A stretch of 64,000 bases of DNA. It comes from Selaginella moellendorffii. Lineage: Eukaryota; Streptophyta; Lycopodiopsida; Selaginellales; Selaginellaceae. Position numbers and translations under genes: made by a program. The notes beneath the pieces are model-generated. The model saw nothing but the letters and a program-made list of their open reading frames with translations. It had not been told where the DNA came from and made no database searches. Location: positions 1,123,160-1,187,159 of the forward strand of contig NW_003314287.1 of assembly GCF_000143415.4 (NCBI RefSeq), in the 5' to 3' direction. Below are positions 19,249 through 30,811 of the stretch, one piece after another (the first letter of the stretch is position 1; every line of letters starts with the position of its first letter).

Positions 19249-20151
19249 CTACTCCTCCAAGTTCTCTTTTAGCTTGTTCTTATACCACTTGAGCACTTGG
19301 CCCAAAAATGCTTTTGCTTCCAGGATAGCACTCTCAAGCTCACTGGTACTTCTGCCATTCTCCTCTTCCAAAAACCGTTCAATCTCACTTGTTAGTTGCA
19401 ACTTGAGAGTGTAGTCTGCTACTGATAACTTGATCATCTCTGGTGGCTTCAGAGCAAGCATTTCTTGAGGCTTCACTGTGTCGTACTTGTAGAGAGCCAT
19501 AGCATTAACACCTCCAACACACAGACCTTTGATCTTACTAAGATAATGCTGAAAACCCTGCCTGCTTCCCTCAATCCCTGCCTGTTTCTCAAATGCAACA
19601 GTTGCTGCATCCAAGAGAACATTTACCTGGTCAAAATTTTCTCCCTGCCTCTCAACGTGATGGAAAAATCCTGAAAATGAAATGAGGTCCTGCTGGAGTT
19701 TCTTCATGACTTGCTTAGTTCCTTGCAACTCTTTCCTGCTAACCACGAACTTCTGCCCTTTGACTTCGAGTTTTGCAGACAGCGCATCAACCACAACTTC
19801 TTGAAGCTTCCAATCCATGGTCTTCATAGCCACATCCAAAACACCTGCTGCACACTGGCATCTCGCAATCCCCCTAGAAGAAAAGACAAGGGGCTCCATA
19901 GCTGATATTCTCGCCTCCATGCGCGCGATCTGCTGTGTGAGCAATGCAAACCTTGCCTCCGCCCTTGCATCTTGACCCACACAAGCACCTACGTGAGAAA
20001 ACTCTTCAGGATGTCTGCTACGAGAAGTAGCTTCATGCCGGCTACGTTTTCTCGCTTTTTCTTCGTTGTCCCAGTGACTGCGCTTCCCAAGTTGCTCACC
20101 CTTCTGCAACTCACCTAGATGCGCCAGTTTTGGCGTTGCATCGGAAGTCAT
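19249..20151 (-). CDS. Unrecognised 300-aa protein, possibly lineage-specific
   Basis: Single-exon frame from MTSDATPKLAHLGELQKGEQ to NKLKENLEE. The N-terminal third is basic and Arg/Ser/His-rich (ARKRSRHEATSRSRHPEEF), suggesting a nuclear localisation signal. The middle and C-terminal parts are predicted helical with heptad-like stretches (RFALLTQQIARMEARISAME, EIERFLEEENGRSTSELESA), typical of a coiled-coil. No enzyme motif, signal peptide or membrane segment is present. The long open frame in a region of moderate GC supports a real gene, but family and function are unknown. It could also derive from a multicopy repeat-encoded protein. Confidence 0.5.
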   Translation of the reverse strand: MTSDATPKLAHLGELQKGEQLGKRSHWDNEEKARKRSRHEATSRSRHPEEFSHVGACVGQDARAEARFALLTQQIARMEARISAMEPLVFSSRGIARCQCAAGVLDVAMKTMDWKLQEVVVDALSAKLEVKGQKFVVSRKELQGTKQVMKKLQQDLISFSGFFHHVERQGENFDQVNVLLDAATVAFEKQAGIEGSRQGFQHYLSKIKGLCVGGVNAMALYKYDTVKPQEMLALKPPEMIKLSVADYTLKLQLTSEIERFLEEENGRSTSELESAILEAKAFLGQVLKWYKNKLKENLEE

Positions 20152-20550
20152 TGCTAAGCCCTAATGATACTCAGCTCGTGTAGCCCCCTTGTGATGCGCT
20201 ACTGCCAATGATCACTCGTGCCTGTAAAGGAAAGGAAAACCTTAAATTGATTGCCTTTATACTTGATCTCTTAAAGGTTATTTGAGCTTTTAGAAGAGAA
20301 AATACAAAAAGTAAAATTAAAAAAAGGAAAATATCTCTTATTTAGTTACTAGTCGATGTCAAGCCTTTATCCTTTACTTTAAAAAATTATCAAACTTTGC
20401 AAAGGAATAATTAATTTGTTTGTGTTCAAAATAAAAAAGATGCATAACCTCCCAACAAAACTTCATCTTTTGCTTCTTTTGATCGGATTATATGAATGCA
20501 ATCCGACCAGTACAGTTCCTCATTCCCTCAAATATACAGCACTAACAAAA

Positions 20551-22720
20551 TTATTTTTGGATGTGTTGATGTTGATTCTCTGTAAGAATCGCAGCTCGCA
20601 GCTTCATGAGCAAGCGGCCCAGCTGGTTTTGTCCCGTGCCATCTTTGCCAGACCCCCAAAAGTAGTCGTGTGGGGACGACTCGATCAGCACACAACCAGC
20701 TGTTGACAGCAGCAAACTTCGCAGCTGCGGGTAGGACGAAAACTTTGCAACCAGCGCTTCTTCCATCACGTCCATCTTGGAGTTTTCCCAGTCTGGCCTC
20801 ACCTGCAAGAAGCTTTTATTTTATAACCGAGAGAACAAAGCTTACCAGATCAGGACGTTCGCGAGCTAAGCGTCTCCCAATTCTAGCTGCTTCTTCTGGG
20901 CTTTCAGCATTTCTGATATTTTCTATAGCTTGCATTGCCAGTTCGTCCTCAACTCCACTAAACTTTTGTGCCTATGTGAAAGAAAGAAACCCGATCAACA
21001 AATTGCTAGCGAACGTCAAAGGAAAACCTGGTAGTAGTGCTCGACGCTTTTCCACGTCTCGCTAGAGCCAGGTAGCTTAATTGAGTGTGCTGTGAAGTTC
21101 GTAAAGGCACCGTATGGATCCCACGACTTGTAGAAGTAGATCACAGTGGAGCTTGAGAAAATTCCAGCGTCTGCAATCGAGGGATCGTCCGCATAGGCAG
21201 AAGCAGGTGATTTCATGCGAGGAATCGGCTTAAGGTAGCCCGAAACCAACATGTCTGGGCCAACCTTCAGAAAGCTCGGAGTAAGGGGAAAAGAAAACGT
21301 TTTGATAAGAGCTTACTTGTTCGAAAGTCACGTCGAGCAGATTTAAAGCTTGTGTCATTTCCACCATTCCCAACTCACCAACAGGCGTTGGAGCAGTCAC
21401 TCCTCCAATGATTTTTGGAGCAACAAACGCAATAACCTGCTCAAAAACAAGAGAACATGAAACAAAGAAACAAAAACGAAAGAAGCAAGATAGAAAAAAA
21501 TGCGGTTCACCTTGTGAATGATACCAGCAGCTAGTGCCGGAGCTGACAAAGCTCCTCCACATTCCCATAAAACCGTGAGGAATCCACGCTCGTAACAGTA
21601 GTCCATGACAGCTTTCGGTGTGAGAAAATCGAATTCCACCACCTCCACACCCCTCGTGACAAGCTCCCTCTGGAACTCTCTCCGAGCACCCCTTTGCGTC
21701 ATAACAATCGTATGAGCATTTGAAACGTCCCACAAGTGGAGCTCCAAAGGCAAGTTTAGAGTTCTCGACATGACCACGCGAACTGGTAAGTGTCCGCCTT
21801 CTCGCCTGGTGGTCAGTCGCGGATCTGAAACACTTTAGACTTCATGCTCTTGTGTGCTGAAATTTTGAAAACCAGAATTCTGTATACTTACTATCTCGAC
21901 GTACGGTGTTTCCTCCGACGATGATCGCATCACTTCGACCTCTCGTCTCGAAGACGCGCTGGCGAGACATTTTGCTGCTCACCCAGGACGCATGGCCAGT
22001 ACTGGCGGCAATCTTCCCTGCGAAGAAACACGATTCTTAAGAGCGCTCGAAACGAAAGGAACTATACCATCCAGTGTCATTGCGTATTTCAATATCGAGA
22101 AAGGAACCTCATGCGTAGCTCTGTAAAGAAGAGGAGCATTTACCTCTTGGCAGGCTCTGAAAGCTTCCTAAACCGGACTATAGAGTTCTTCAGACAAACC
22201 AAGAACAGAGGAACAATACCTTAAACGTGCCATCACCATGCTTCTCAAGAACATCCACGGGAATTCCCAAGCCGCGCAATGCCGCGATCGCCTTCCCGGA
22301 GTGATGCTTTAGCGGGTGTTGCAATCCTACCACGACTCTCGCCACTCCACTCTACACAAAGAAGGAAAATAGATCAAACTCCGGAGGAAGAACACACTAT
22401 TTTTTCAAATAACTTCTTACCTGCTTGAGAGCCTTGATCGCCGTGTCATCGCCGTGACAATCCCCTGGCTCCAGATTGAGATACGCCGTGGCTCCTCGCG
22501 AGAGCTCTCCAGCCATCTCCACTGCCTGGATCTCCGCGCAGCGAGTGCCTTGGCCATAGAGAAAGGCTTCGCCCACCACTTTCTCGCTCCGGGCGATCAC
22601 GCACGCGGAATTGGGATGCGGCGCAGTGTGGCCCGCCGATCCATCGGCGAGCTCCGCGGCGCGCAGCATGTGGAACGAATCGAAGCCCACATTGGATGGC
22701 GCCATCGCAAGGAAGGCCAT
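20551..22720 (-). CDS. PYRR: PYRR: riboflavin-pathway pyrimidine reductase with degenerate deaminase and YbiA-type N-glycosidase domain
   Basis: Domains in order: a deaminase-like domain (APHPNSACVIA, GTRCAEIQAVEMAGE) in which the zinc residues are lost (Cys replaces the His of HAE, PGDCHGDD replaces PCxxxGxxPPC); a RibD reductase (LDGKIAAS-type start, SDAIIVGGNTVRRD, VLWECGGALSAPALAAG, VAPKIIGG); and a C-terminal COG3236/YbiA domain (WDPYGAFTNFTAH, WKSVEHYYQAQKF, DYFWGSGKDGTGQNQLG). This is the plant PyrR architecture: reduction of the 5-aminouracil ribosyl-phosphate intermediate, plus hydrolysis of damaged pathway intermediates. About ten short exons. An in-frame TAG lies four codons upstream of ATG 22720, so no long plastid transit peptide is encoded contiguously. 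Confidence 0.93.
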
Positions 22721-22846
22721 CGCGAGGAACTAGGGTTTATCAGGATCGTGGTCGTGACTATTTATAAACCATGCGCTAATTTTGCTGGAAATGGAATATT
22801 AGAATATTCTTTGAACAAAGCAAAACTTTGATAAATTGCGTGTAAA

Positions 22847-24376
22847 CTATCGTTCGCCTTCTTTCCAGTTTGGAATGTTTGCTGTGGCTTCGTTGATCAT
22901 TCTCACGAGAGTTACCTGGCGCGCAAACAAGGAAAGAATTTCACATCTTTCGCAGTAGATCTGGATGCTTACCACACTCTCGTGAACTCCTTTCGGTGGC
23001 ATGGTTAGATTTCTTGGTGGAGCGCCTTGTCCGTAAGATCTCTTGTCGAATCTCCATTCACCAAATTTACCAAACATGGGCTCTCCCTGGAACACAATCA
23101 ATGTAAGGTCGAACAATCTCTCTTCTGCATCTAAGTAAACGCCTACCTTGAGCGTGTAGTCGCAACCGTACGTGTAGTGTATGATGAACTTCTTTTCCAG
23201 CTTCGTGTCGTATGGAGGCTGGACGAGCAGTTTTGAGAGTACTGCGGAGAAAAACTTGACAGAAAGTAGTTTTACCTGGAGCATGAAGTCTTTCCGGAGT
23301 ACGTGCTGGACACCGTGCATTGCAGAAGCGACTGCATATCCATACCTGAGTTCCAAAAATCAAACGCTGAGTCGTGTGGAAACACTGATTGAATTGATAC
23401 TTACATTTCGAGCACCCAACCGAAGTCCTTATCAGCTTGAGGATCGTTCTTCATCTCCAACGAAACATTCATCCACGTCGGAGCAATCTCTTTGAGAAGT
23501 GACTGCATCCAAAGAAGCTGTGAGACGACGAAAACGGAACTACCTTGTGTACCTTCTTAATTATAACCGGGGAGTTACCTATAGGATCAATGTTAGTGAT
23601 CGGTCCTTTGCTTTCAGGATACCATCTACGCAGGGTCTTCTGGAACTGTTTAGGATCAATGTAAAAGAATGGGAAGGCCGCGGGAAGTTCGCCAGTGGAA
23701 AGGTTTGGAATAGGCCGGATAATAATATGATCTGGCTCTGCCATAAATACATAGCTGCAAGCACACAAACCAAAATCAGTATTGAAAAAGAAAACAAAGT
23801 ACACAAAATGCCTACTCTTCTTCGATCTCAACGTCCCGAAACCATTGCACGAATGCCCATGGACGATTCAACACAACAAATCCCTGGACAAAAGAACGAA
23901 ATGCTTGAGCAAAACTTACGAGGCAAAAGAAAAAAAAACGAAAACTCTACCTTGTCAGTTCCCTCGGGAAGTGGCTGGACAACATACGTAGGAATCTCGT
24001 CCATCAAGTGATCGGCCTTTCCTGTGTGGAGCAAGCGCGTAAATCCACCCATCTCCGACCCGGCCTTCTCCTTTTGCTGCTTATACCAGTAGTACATGAC
24101 CCGGCTTTGCCAATTGTTGTAAGGGACGGAGCTAGCGGTCATCACCGTGTGGAACATCCTCTTCTTCTTCTTCTTGGAGTTCTTGAAAGACCGGGGCATT
24201 TTGATCAAGGGATCGTAGGTGTCCACTCCACCCGCGGGATTTCCATCCATGTCGGACATGGCCTTTTGATCGCTCATCTCGCCGCGATGCTTGAAAACCA
24301 TGGACACTGTGTTGTGCGTCGCGATGAACAGCGCCACCGTGATGAGAATTAGCAGTGGAAATGTAGCTCTGCCCAT
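22847..24376 (-). CDS. HPAT: Hydroxyproline O-arabinosyltransferase (HPAT/RDN family, GT95)
   Basis: ATG 24376 (MGRATFPLLILITVALFIAT) encodes a type II Golgi signal anchor. Exons then give FHTVMTASSVPYNNWQSRVM, YYWYKQQKEKAGSEMGGFTR, MDEIPTYVVQPLPEGTDKG, VEIEEEYVFMAEPDHIIIRP (DxD-like acidic region), PAAFPFFYIDPKQF, FGWVLEMYGYAVA, FIIHYTYGCDYTLKG and the end NIPNWKEGER. These are diagnostic of HPAT1-3 and Medicago RDN1. The enzyme adds the first L-arabinose to hydroxyproline of extensins and CLE peptides. Its substrate residue is made by prolyl 4-hydroxylase, a member of which is encoded at 58107-59489. The stop is 126 bp upstream of the PYRR start on the same strand. Confidence 0.95.
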
Positions 24377-24833
24377 GGCTGCCGCTGCCGATTGCCCTCC
24401 TCTTTCCAGATCAGGATCGCCGTAGGAGCCTGGGGATGAGAAAATTTGAGAAATTTCGATCGATCGGCCGATCGACGGAGCGCTGGATCTCAAATCCCTG
24501 CCTAGGGCTTAAGAGATCGCGTCGCGAGAGCGTACCTGGGAGACAATCGCTGGGGAGATTCGCTGTGGGCCGGCGGCGGCATTCCAATCAGGGTTCTTGC
24601 TCGCTCTAGCTACTTTTAACACTGGGTTGAGTACAAGTCAAATAAAAACGCCACGTCATATAAAGAATAGTGGGTATATTCTTTCTACAATGCATGGTGC
24701 ATGACCATGCAAGAACAGTGTTGCAATTGCCTGTTTGATGGCATTCGAGCAAAAGCTTGGCACTCTCGATTCCTATGGAAAAAGTATAAAATTCGATGGT
24801 TCCAATGTTTAAAAAAATTCAAGGGGAAAAGCT

Positions 24834-26107
24834 TACCACTGAAATAATTGCTCGTGCTTTCCGGAAAAATTTAGTCGACTAACTGGAGCCTAGGAAAATA
24901 AAAGAAGAATGAAGATAACTTTAGAGGAGCTCATCTTACCTTGATTGCCTCAAACTCGGAGTCGCCCACTCCGATCGGGCAGTTCGAAAACGAGCCCTGG
25001 AAGTATTTCTTTTTCCACCACCTCGGGATCAGTGCCTCGTCGGGCTCTGNNNNNNNNNNNNNNNNNNNNNNNNNNNNNNNNNNNNNNNNNNNNNNNNNNN
25101 NNNNNNNNNNNNNNNNNNNNNNNNNNNNNNNNNNNNNNNNNNNNNNNNNCGGCTTTTGTGTGCTGGCCAGAATAGTTTTAGCCAGCTCGTGAACGAGGTG
25201 AGAAAATTTCCGCGGGTCCGCCACCATGCGTGAATCACTCCCAAAATCGTGGAAGGTTGGAGTTGGCTTGTATTTTTTAAGCTTGTGAAACGAGGTGGCT
25301 CTGCAAGACATTTATTCAGCAGTTAAAAAATTAGTCACAGCAGCAAGAAAACCTTTAAATCTGCAAACTCCTAGTCATAGTTGTAATACTCTAGAGCCAC
25401 CGGCTTTGATGGCAAGCTGGATATGCAATCATCTTCCTAAGAAAAAATCAGTCGAAAATATACTTACTGTCCAAAGAGTCGCTCGGCAGTCAAAATAGAG
25501 ATATTTGGTTCATTGTTCACCTGTCTTGAAAGACCGATTTTGTTTGCAAACTCCCAGGCCGCCGCAGATCTCTGGCATACTTCTTGAGCCTCAGAAGTTG
25601 GCAAACGACCCCTGAAAGAGCTAAAAAAAATAAAACGTTAGAAAAGAGGAAAACGTTTGGAGCTCGAGAGAACAAAGGACCAAACGTACGAAACTTGTCA
25701 GTGCAGATGTTATCCGTGATGTTCCAGCCCGAGAAGAAAGTCCGCAAGTTATGAAGCCTTGCAAGCTCCCAGATGGGATTTGTCTTGGCCCCATTGACAC
25801 CCTCCACCCAGTTAGCTCCCAGCTCGACGTTAATCCCCCGAAATTTTTGGGACCGCATTCTCACCCAAATCTTCTCCGTCGCCTCGAGAATCAGGAAATC
25901 CGTCACTCCGCTGTCCGCCAGCGTCTTGGCGGCCATAATTCCTAGCTCGATCCAAGAATGGGCAAGAATTTCAAGAAAAAACTAGCGAGATCGGAAGAAC
26001 TTACCAGACATCCCACCTCCGATGACGATCACGGTGTGCGAGCTCACGATCTACGCGAAGATCATCGTCCAAACGCACAGCGCTAGCAGCGCGACAAAAG
26101 CCGCCAT
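24834..26107 (-). pseudogene. Polyamine oxidase (PAO1-type) pseudogene
   Basis: Homology runs from a signal peptide (MAAFVALLALCVWTMIFA) through the FAD motif IVIGGGMSG, GVTDFLILEATEKI, NVELGANWVEGVNG, NPIWELARLHNLRTFFS and a C-terminal IPRWWKKKYFQGSFSNCPIG. Several defects are visible. TAG follows codon 18, directly before the FAD domain. The conserved IGGRM is IWVRM. The C-terminal exon ends HEQLFQW then TAA, where the family has the FTGEHTSE...GYVHGA segment, so the last conserved FAD-contacting part is missing. Part of the middle is hidden by the N gap at 25050. Splice sites remain largely intact, suggesting recent decay. It lies head-to-head with ELF3. Confidence 0.8.
25050..25149. other. 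100-N assembly gap
   Basis: Exactly 100 N, the usual placeholder for a gap of unknown size. It interrupts the polyamine oxidase pseudogene. Confidence 0.99.
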
Positions 26108-26434
26108 GAGAGAGAGACAAGCCCTACGCTCTCAACGAATATACCCGCAATTCAAATTAGGTCTATTTGTTAATTTCAAAATCTTTTACCCTTTTTCGAA
26201 ATAGCTGCACCCTTATAATGCCAATCATTTATTACATTAGGCACGTTTTATTTGCAACGGGGACGACCATCCAAGCCGTCCAATGCCATGCGAAATCAGC
26301 CGTCAGATTTAGGCTATCTAGCAGGTCTACAGAGGAAAGTGCATTAAGTGCCACTAGGAGCGCGCCACGTGTGTCGCTAGAAATATCCGGTCCGCTTTCG
26401 CATTGGATTTTTAGGGCAGAGTGGAGTGGATCCC

Positions 26435-28583
26435 ATGGAGGATAAGAATGCCCCTCCTGGAGGAGCTCTCTTCCCGCGTCTCCATGTCAAAGAGACAAAG
26501 AACGCGGGTCCTCGCGCTCCGCCCAGAAACAAAATGGCTCTCTACGAGCAATTGACAATCCCTTCTCACAGATTCCAGCAGCAGCAAAGCGATGGAGCGC
26601 CACCGCAGCCTTTTGTGCCTCAGGTTTGCAAATTCGAGCCTATGATCTCGCCGGTGAGCTCTAGAAAGACTGAGGAGTTCTTTTCTACAGGCACTCAATA
26701 GAGGCTACTATTTTCCTTACTACATGGTTCCTTCTCCGGTGGCTTTCCAGCCCATGAATGTTGTGCTGGGACAACATAGCCAGAGTGTTGCGAATGAGAC
26801 TGAGCAAAGGGAGCTCCAGCAAGTTCCAGGTGACGGTGGTAGTAACAGGCAGCTTGCTCGAATTCCCTCTTTGCACTCGAGAGCTGGATCGGGCAAGACG
26901 AAGACTAGAGCTCCAAGGGTGGACGACGTTGCAGCGGTGCCAACATATCCCTCGAAGCCTGCAGCAGTCCCCGCAAGATCTTCTAAACAGGAGCACTTCG
27001 CTAGTGCTTCTGTGGCTCCCTCCAACGCGAGTACTAGCGCTACGAAGTCTCAGAGACAAGTTGAAGTTCGGGAGACAACGCAGGCGAGGAAAGATTCACG
27101 GCCGAGAAATAGAGCTCCTGGAGACTTGGGTGATCAAGAAAATGGAAGCGAAGTTCGTGTAATGGCGTCGTCATCACCCAGCCATAGCTACGAGAGCAAC
27201 GAAGACAATGGGCGGATAGATAATCAGTCTGACGAGGAGCTCGAGGGCCGTTGTTCTCCAGAGGAAGTGGAAGCCAGTGACGATTCTGCGACTTCGGTTG
27301 TGGAAAACAATGCCGCTCCTTCAGCTATTACTTCCAAGGAGATCATGTCTGCCGTTGGCGACGAGGAGTTTTGGAAAATGCGCAAGGCTATGCAAAGGTT
27401 AGTTTTTGCTGTCTCTCGGTATTTTTTTCTTCTTCTTTTTCTTTCCAAGTACCATTTTGTTTTGAACTTCTAGGCAGCAAACCATTTTTCAAAAGCAGCT
27501 GTTTGAATTGCATCGATTGACCAAGGTAAGCAAGCTTTGTAGAAAAAAAAGAGCAGTCTTTGATGTGTTTTGCTTCTCTTTTTTCTTTTTCTTTTTCAGG
27601 TCCAGCATCTTATGGCAAACTCCAAGATAAGTGATCCTTCAAAAACACAAGACGAAAAAACTGACAAACGAGTCGGGAGCGAGCCGACTCACTGTGGCGA
27701 AGCTCCAAAAACCAGCAAGCCCGGTCCAAAACCCGACCAAGCTCCGGCTCCAAAAACTCCATCACAGACTCAACCTCTGTCAACAACACCTTACGCCTAT
27801 ACCACTCATCCTCGACCCATCCAAGCCGCAAACACCATCAACTACGCAACTTCCCACCCAGCTTACAACCAATGGTACGCTCCTCTACCGTTTCAGTTTC
27901 CATTCCAGCAACCTTTTCCAGTCACAGCGCAAGTTTTCAACACTCCATACTACCCAGCTCCGCTGTATGGCGGCGGCGCTGCTCCTCCATTTCTTCCTCC
28001 TCCAGATCCAAGGCAGTTTATGTCTCCTCCAATCCAGCTCCAGCCATGGCCGCAGCATCCCGGAAGTTTATACTCGGATCCGGCTGCTCTCCAGTGGATG
28101 GGATTCGTAAATCCTCCCGGCGGAGCAACTTATCGTCCGCCAGCGGCGGAGTCGAGCTTGCAAGCTTCGTCGATCCACGACGATCACCAGTCTCGCAAGG
28201 ATCGCGGCATCCATCTCCGCTCGCAAGGCTCCTCGTCGGGTTTTAGTCTCATCCAGCGAGCCGATAGCTCGTCTCCAGCTCCAGCTCCATCGCCATCGCC
28301 AGCAGCAGAGAATCGCAGGCAGCAGCACCAAGAACCGAGGCAAAAGCTTGTGGGAAGGTTTTGCGGAGAGAAGCAAAGCGGTGGCGAGAGCGAGCATGGA
28401 GTGTCTCCGTATTCTCGGCCTTCTGGATTCCAGAGCGTGAAGAACAGCAGCAGCAGCAGCAAAGAGCAGCGATCGAGCCAGGGATCGCACAAGGCGATCA
28501 AAGTTACTCCAAGAGCAGCTCCGGTCACTGCCGAGTCCGCTGCTGAGATTTTACATTCGATCCAGAAAGAGCGTCCTTCCTGA
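26435..28583 (+). CDS. ELF3: EARLY FLOWERING 3 (ELF3) homologue, evening-complex scaffold
   Basis: ATG 26435 begins [10 protein letters not shown], then the ELF3 N-terminal block [20 protein letters not shown] and [17 protein letters not shown] ~67-bp intron (26623 onward) joins ...PQ to [13 protein letters not shown] in frame. A middle Ser/Pro-rich exon ends with [13 protein letters not shown] tiny exon gives [17 protein letters not shown], followed by [10 protein letters not shown]; this is the conserved ELF3 block where Arabidopsis has [19 protein letters not shown]. The last exon is Pro/Gln/Tyr-rich and prion-like ([16 protein letters not shown]) with C-terminal block [17 protein letters not shown]3 links ELF4 and LUX in the circadian evening complex and acts in temperature sensing in angiosperms. 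Its lycophyte role is inferred. Confidence 0.92.
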
Positions 28584-28725
28584 CCGGTAAGTGAAGGTTC
28601 TCTTCTTTTTTTCTTGTGCATTGTCTTTTCTTTTTTCTTGGCTTTCCTCTTCGTGGGTTTTTTCCCAGGCCTGTTGTAAATATATAATACAAAAGGTGTG
28701 GTGTTTCGAGCTGAAATTTTAGGTC

Positions 28726-29387
28726 ATGGAGGCTATGGCGGCCAATTTCCTTGCTGCTTCTTCCTCTTCCGGCCTCGGCGCCACAATCGCTTCCTCCAGG
28801 GCCACAGCCAGCGGCTCCAATGCGGTAATCTCCATCTCTCCCAGGAAATCCTTGCGAGTGCCATGCATCGCCTCGCCGCGCCGCCAATTCGCAGCTGGAA
28901 GAACAGGGAGAGCCCTGATTTGCAGAGCATGTAAGTCGATCGAGCCCATGCGCGCATTCTTTCTCATGGATTTCCCGGATTGCCGCAGCGCTGACGCCCG
29001 AGCTGCGGGAATCGGTGGAGAAATTCGTCAAGGGGCACAAGGTCGTGCTCTTCATGAAGGGCACCAAGCTCTTCCCACAGTGTGGCTTCTCCAACACGGT
29101 CGTACAGATCCTCAATAACCTGAGCGTTCCGTACGAGACCGTGAATATCTTGGAGGACGATGGCCTCCGTCAGGGCCTCAAGGCCTACTCCAACTGGCCC
29201 ACTTTTCCACAGCTCTACATCGATGGCGAGTTCTTTGGTGGCTGCGATATCACTCTCGGTAAGTTTAGCTATCTCCTCTCCATCGATCGATCAAGCTTAA
29301 GAATTCTCCTCGCTTTTCTCTTTTTTGCCAGAGGCCTTTCAATCCGGACAGCTTAAAGAGGTTGTGGAGAAGGCTATGTGTTCGTGA
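28726..29387 (+). CDS. GRXS14: Plastid monothiol glutaredoxin, CGFS type (GRXS14-like)
   Basis: ATG 28726 (a second in-frame Met at 28735) begins a Ser/Arg-rich plastid transit peptide ([18 protein letters not shown]). The mature domain follows after an intron near 28930: [36 protein letters not shown] with the CGFS active site, [19 protein letters not shown], and the last exon [22 protein letters not shown] glutaredoxins bind a 2Fe-2S cluster with glutathione and pass it to plastid apoproteins. The ELF3 stop is 143 bp upstream on the same strand. The carbonic anhydrase stop lies 98 bp downstream in tail-to-tail orientation. Confidence 0.95.
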
Positions 29388-29484
29388 GAGTGAAAGGTTC
29401 TTATTATTTATTGGATCATTCTTTCTTCACTCTTTCTCTCGAGTCTTCTTCTTTCTTTATAGATATGGTACGCGTTTGTGGCTC

Positions 29485-30811
29485 TTAAAAGTCGACTTTG
29501 TCGCTCCCGGGAGTCCAGTATTGGAAGGTGCCAGTGACAAAGCTGTAGTGGCCACCGTGAAGAGCCAGCTTCTTCTCCTCCACCGCCGATTTAATCCAGG
29601 GAAAAGTCATGAGATTGCTGAGCGAAACGTTCACTGACTCCTGCCAAGAACAAACAAGAAAAAAGCTTGCGAAAAAACCATCAAAGACTCTTTTTTATTT
29701 ACCTTTTCACCGCAAGAGCATCGTTCGTCGATATCGTGCGAGTGGTTTTGGTTGGAATGAACGGGAGTTGAGATTTTAATCCAGTCCTGGATGTAGTCAC
29801 TGCATTAAACCGATTCAAATCCATTCAGAAGATGGTCCAAACTCAAATGCTTGGCTTCGGTGGACTCGCTCCAAACTCAAATGCTACACGGAGTTCTAGC
29901 GATTCGCGAGCGAGGAATTTACGTTACCTCCATTTTTTCTCCGGGTCTGTGGTCAGCAGAGCCTTGATTCCTCCACACCGGCTGTGACCGATCACTAGGA
30001 TATGCTCCACCTTCATGAAAGCGAAGGGTGATCAGATATTCTCAAACTTTAGAGAAGAAGGTCCAACTTTTCTTCTCCTAGTTTAGATTATACCTTGAGG
30101 TGCAAAACTCCATATTCGAGAGCCGCGCTTGTGCTTGGAAATCCAGCCTGCGAAGAAAAGTCCTGAAATTTAGCGAAAAACGAAAGGAAGATCAAACGTT
30201 TCATAGCTGAGCTACCTCGCCACACGCTGGGATCATGCTGGCGATGTTGCGAACGACGAATGCTTCGCCCGGCTGGAGCCCCAAGATCGTCGTCGGGCAA
30301 ACTCGCGAATCGGAGCAAGCGAAGATCATGAACTGCGCACGGGAAAAAAAAATTGGTTTTTTCTTGGTTCTTGCGAGATTATCCAATGTTCTTCTCTACC
30401 TTGGGTGATTGACCGGCTGAAAGTTTCTCGTAGAGCTGTGGATTTTTACTGCGAAAGGAGAAACGACATAAATCTCGAGAATGCGAGAAGCGTGACAATG
30501 AACGTACAGCCAGAAGTTGTTCTTGAACTTGAGAAATCCTTGCTTGATTCTTTCCTCCGCCGGAAGTTGGAGCGACAAATCCCCCAGATTTTCTTCCGTG
30601 CTCGCATCGAGCTCCTTGGCGAGATCCAAGAGCTTCTTAGCGGCAACCGGCTTGAGACGCGGATCCTCCCTGTTTAAACGGTTGAGAATTAGACAGTGGC
30701 AAAACAACCAAACACCAAGAAAAACAAAGCATACGACCACACTCACTTGATCTTCTGGAGGAAGATCTCCTGCGCTTCCTCGAACGTTTCGATCGTTGAA
30801 ACGGGCGCCAT
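29485..30811 (-). CDS. Beta-type carbonic anhydrase
   Basis: Start at 30811 ([20 protein letters not shown]); an upstream ATG at 30918 is in another frame. Exons give [50 protein letters not shown] (zinc Cys and the Asp/Arg dyad), [45 protein letters not shown] (zinc His and Cys), a stretch matching [16 protein letters not shown], and the end [13 protein letters not shown]. It catalyses reversible CO2 hydration. No convincing transit peptide precedes the first exon, so a cytosolic form is likely, though this is uncertain. Confidence 0.93.
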
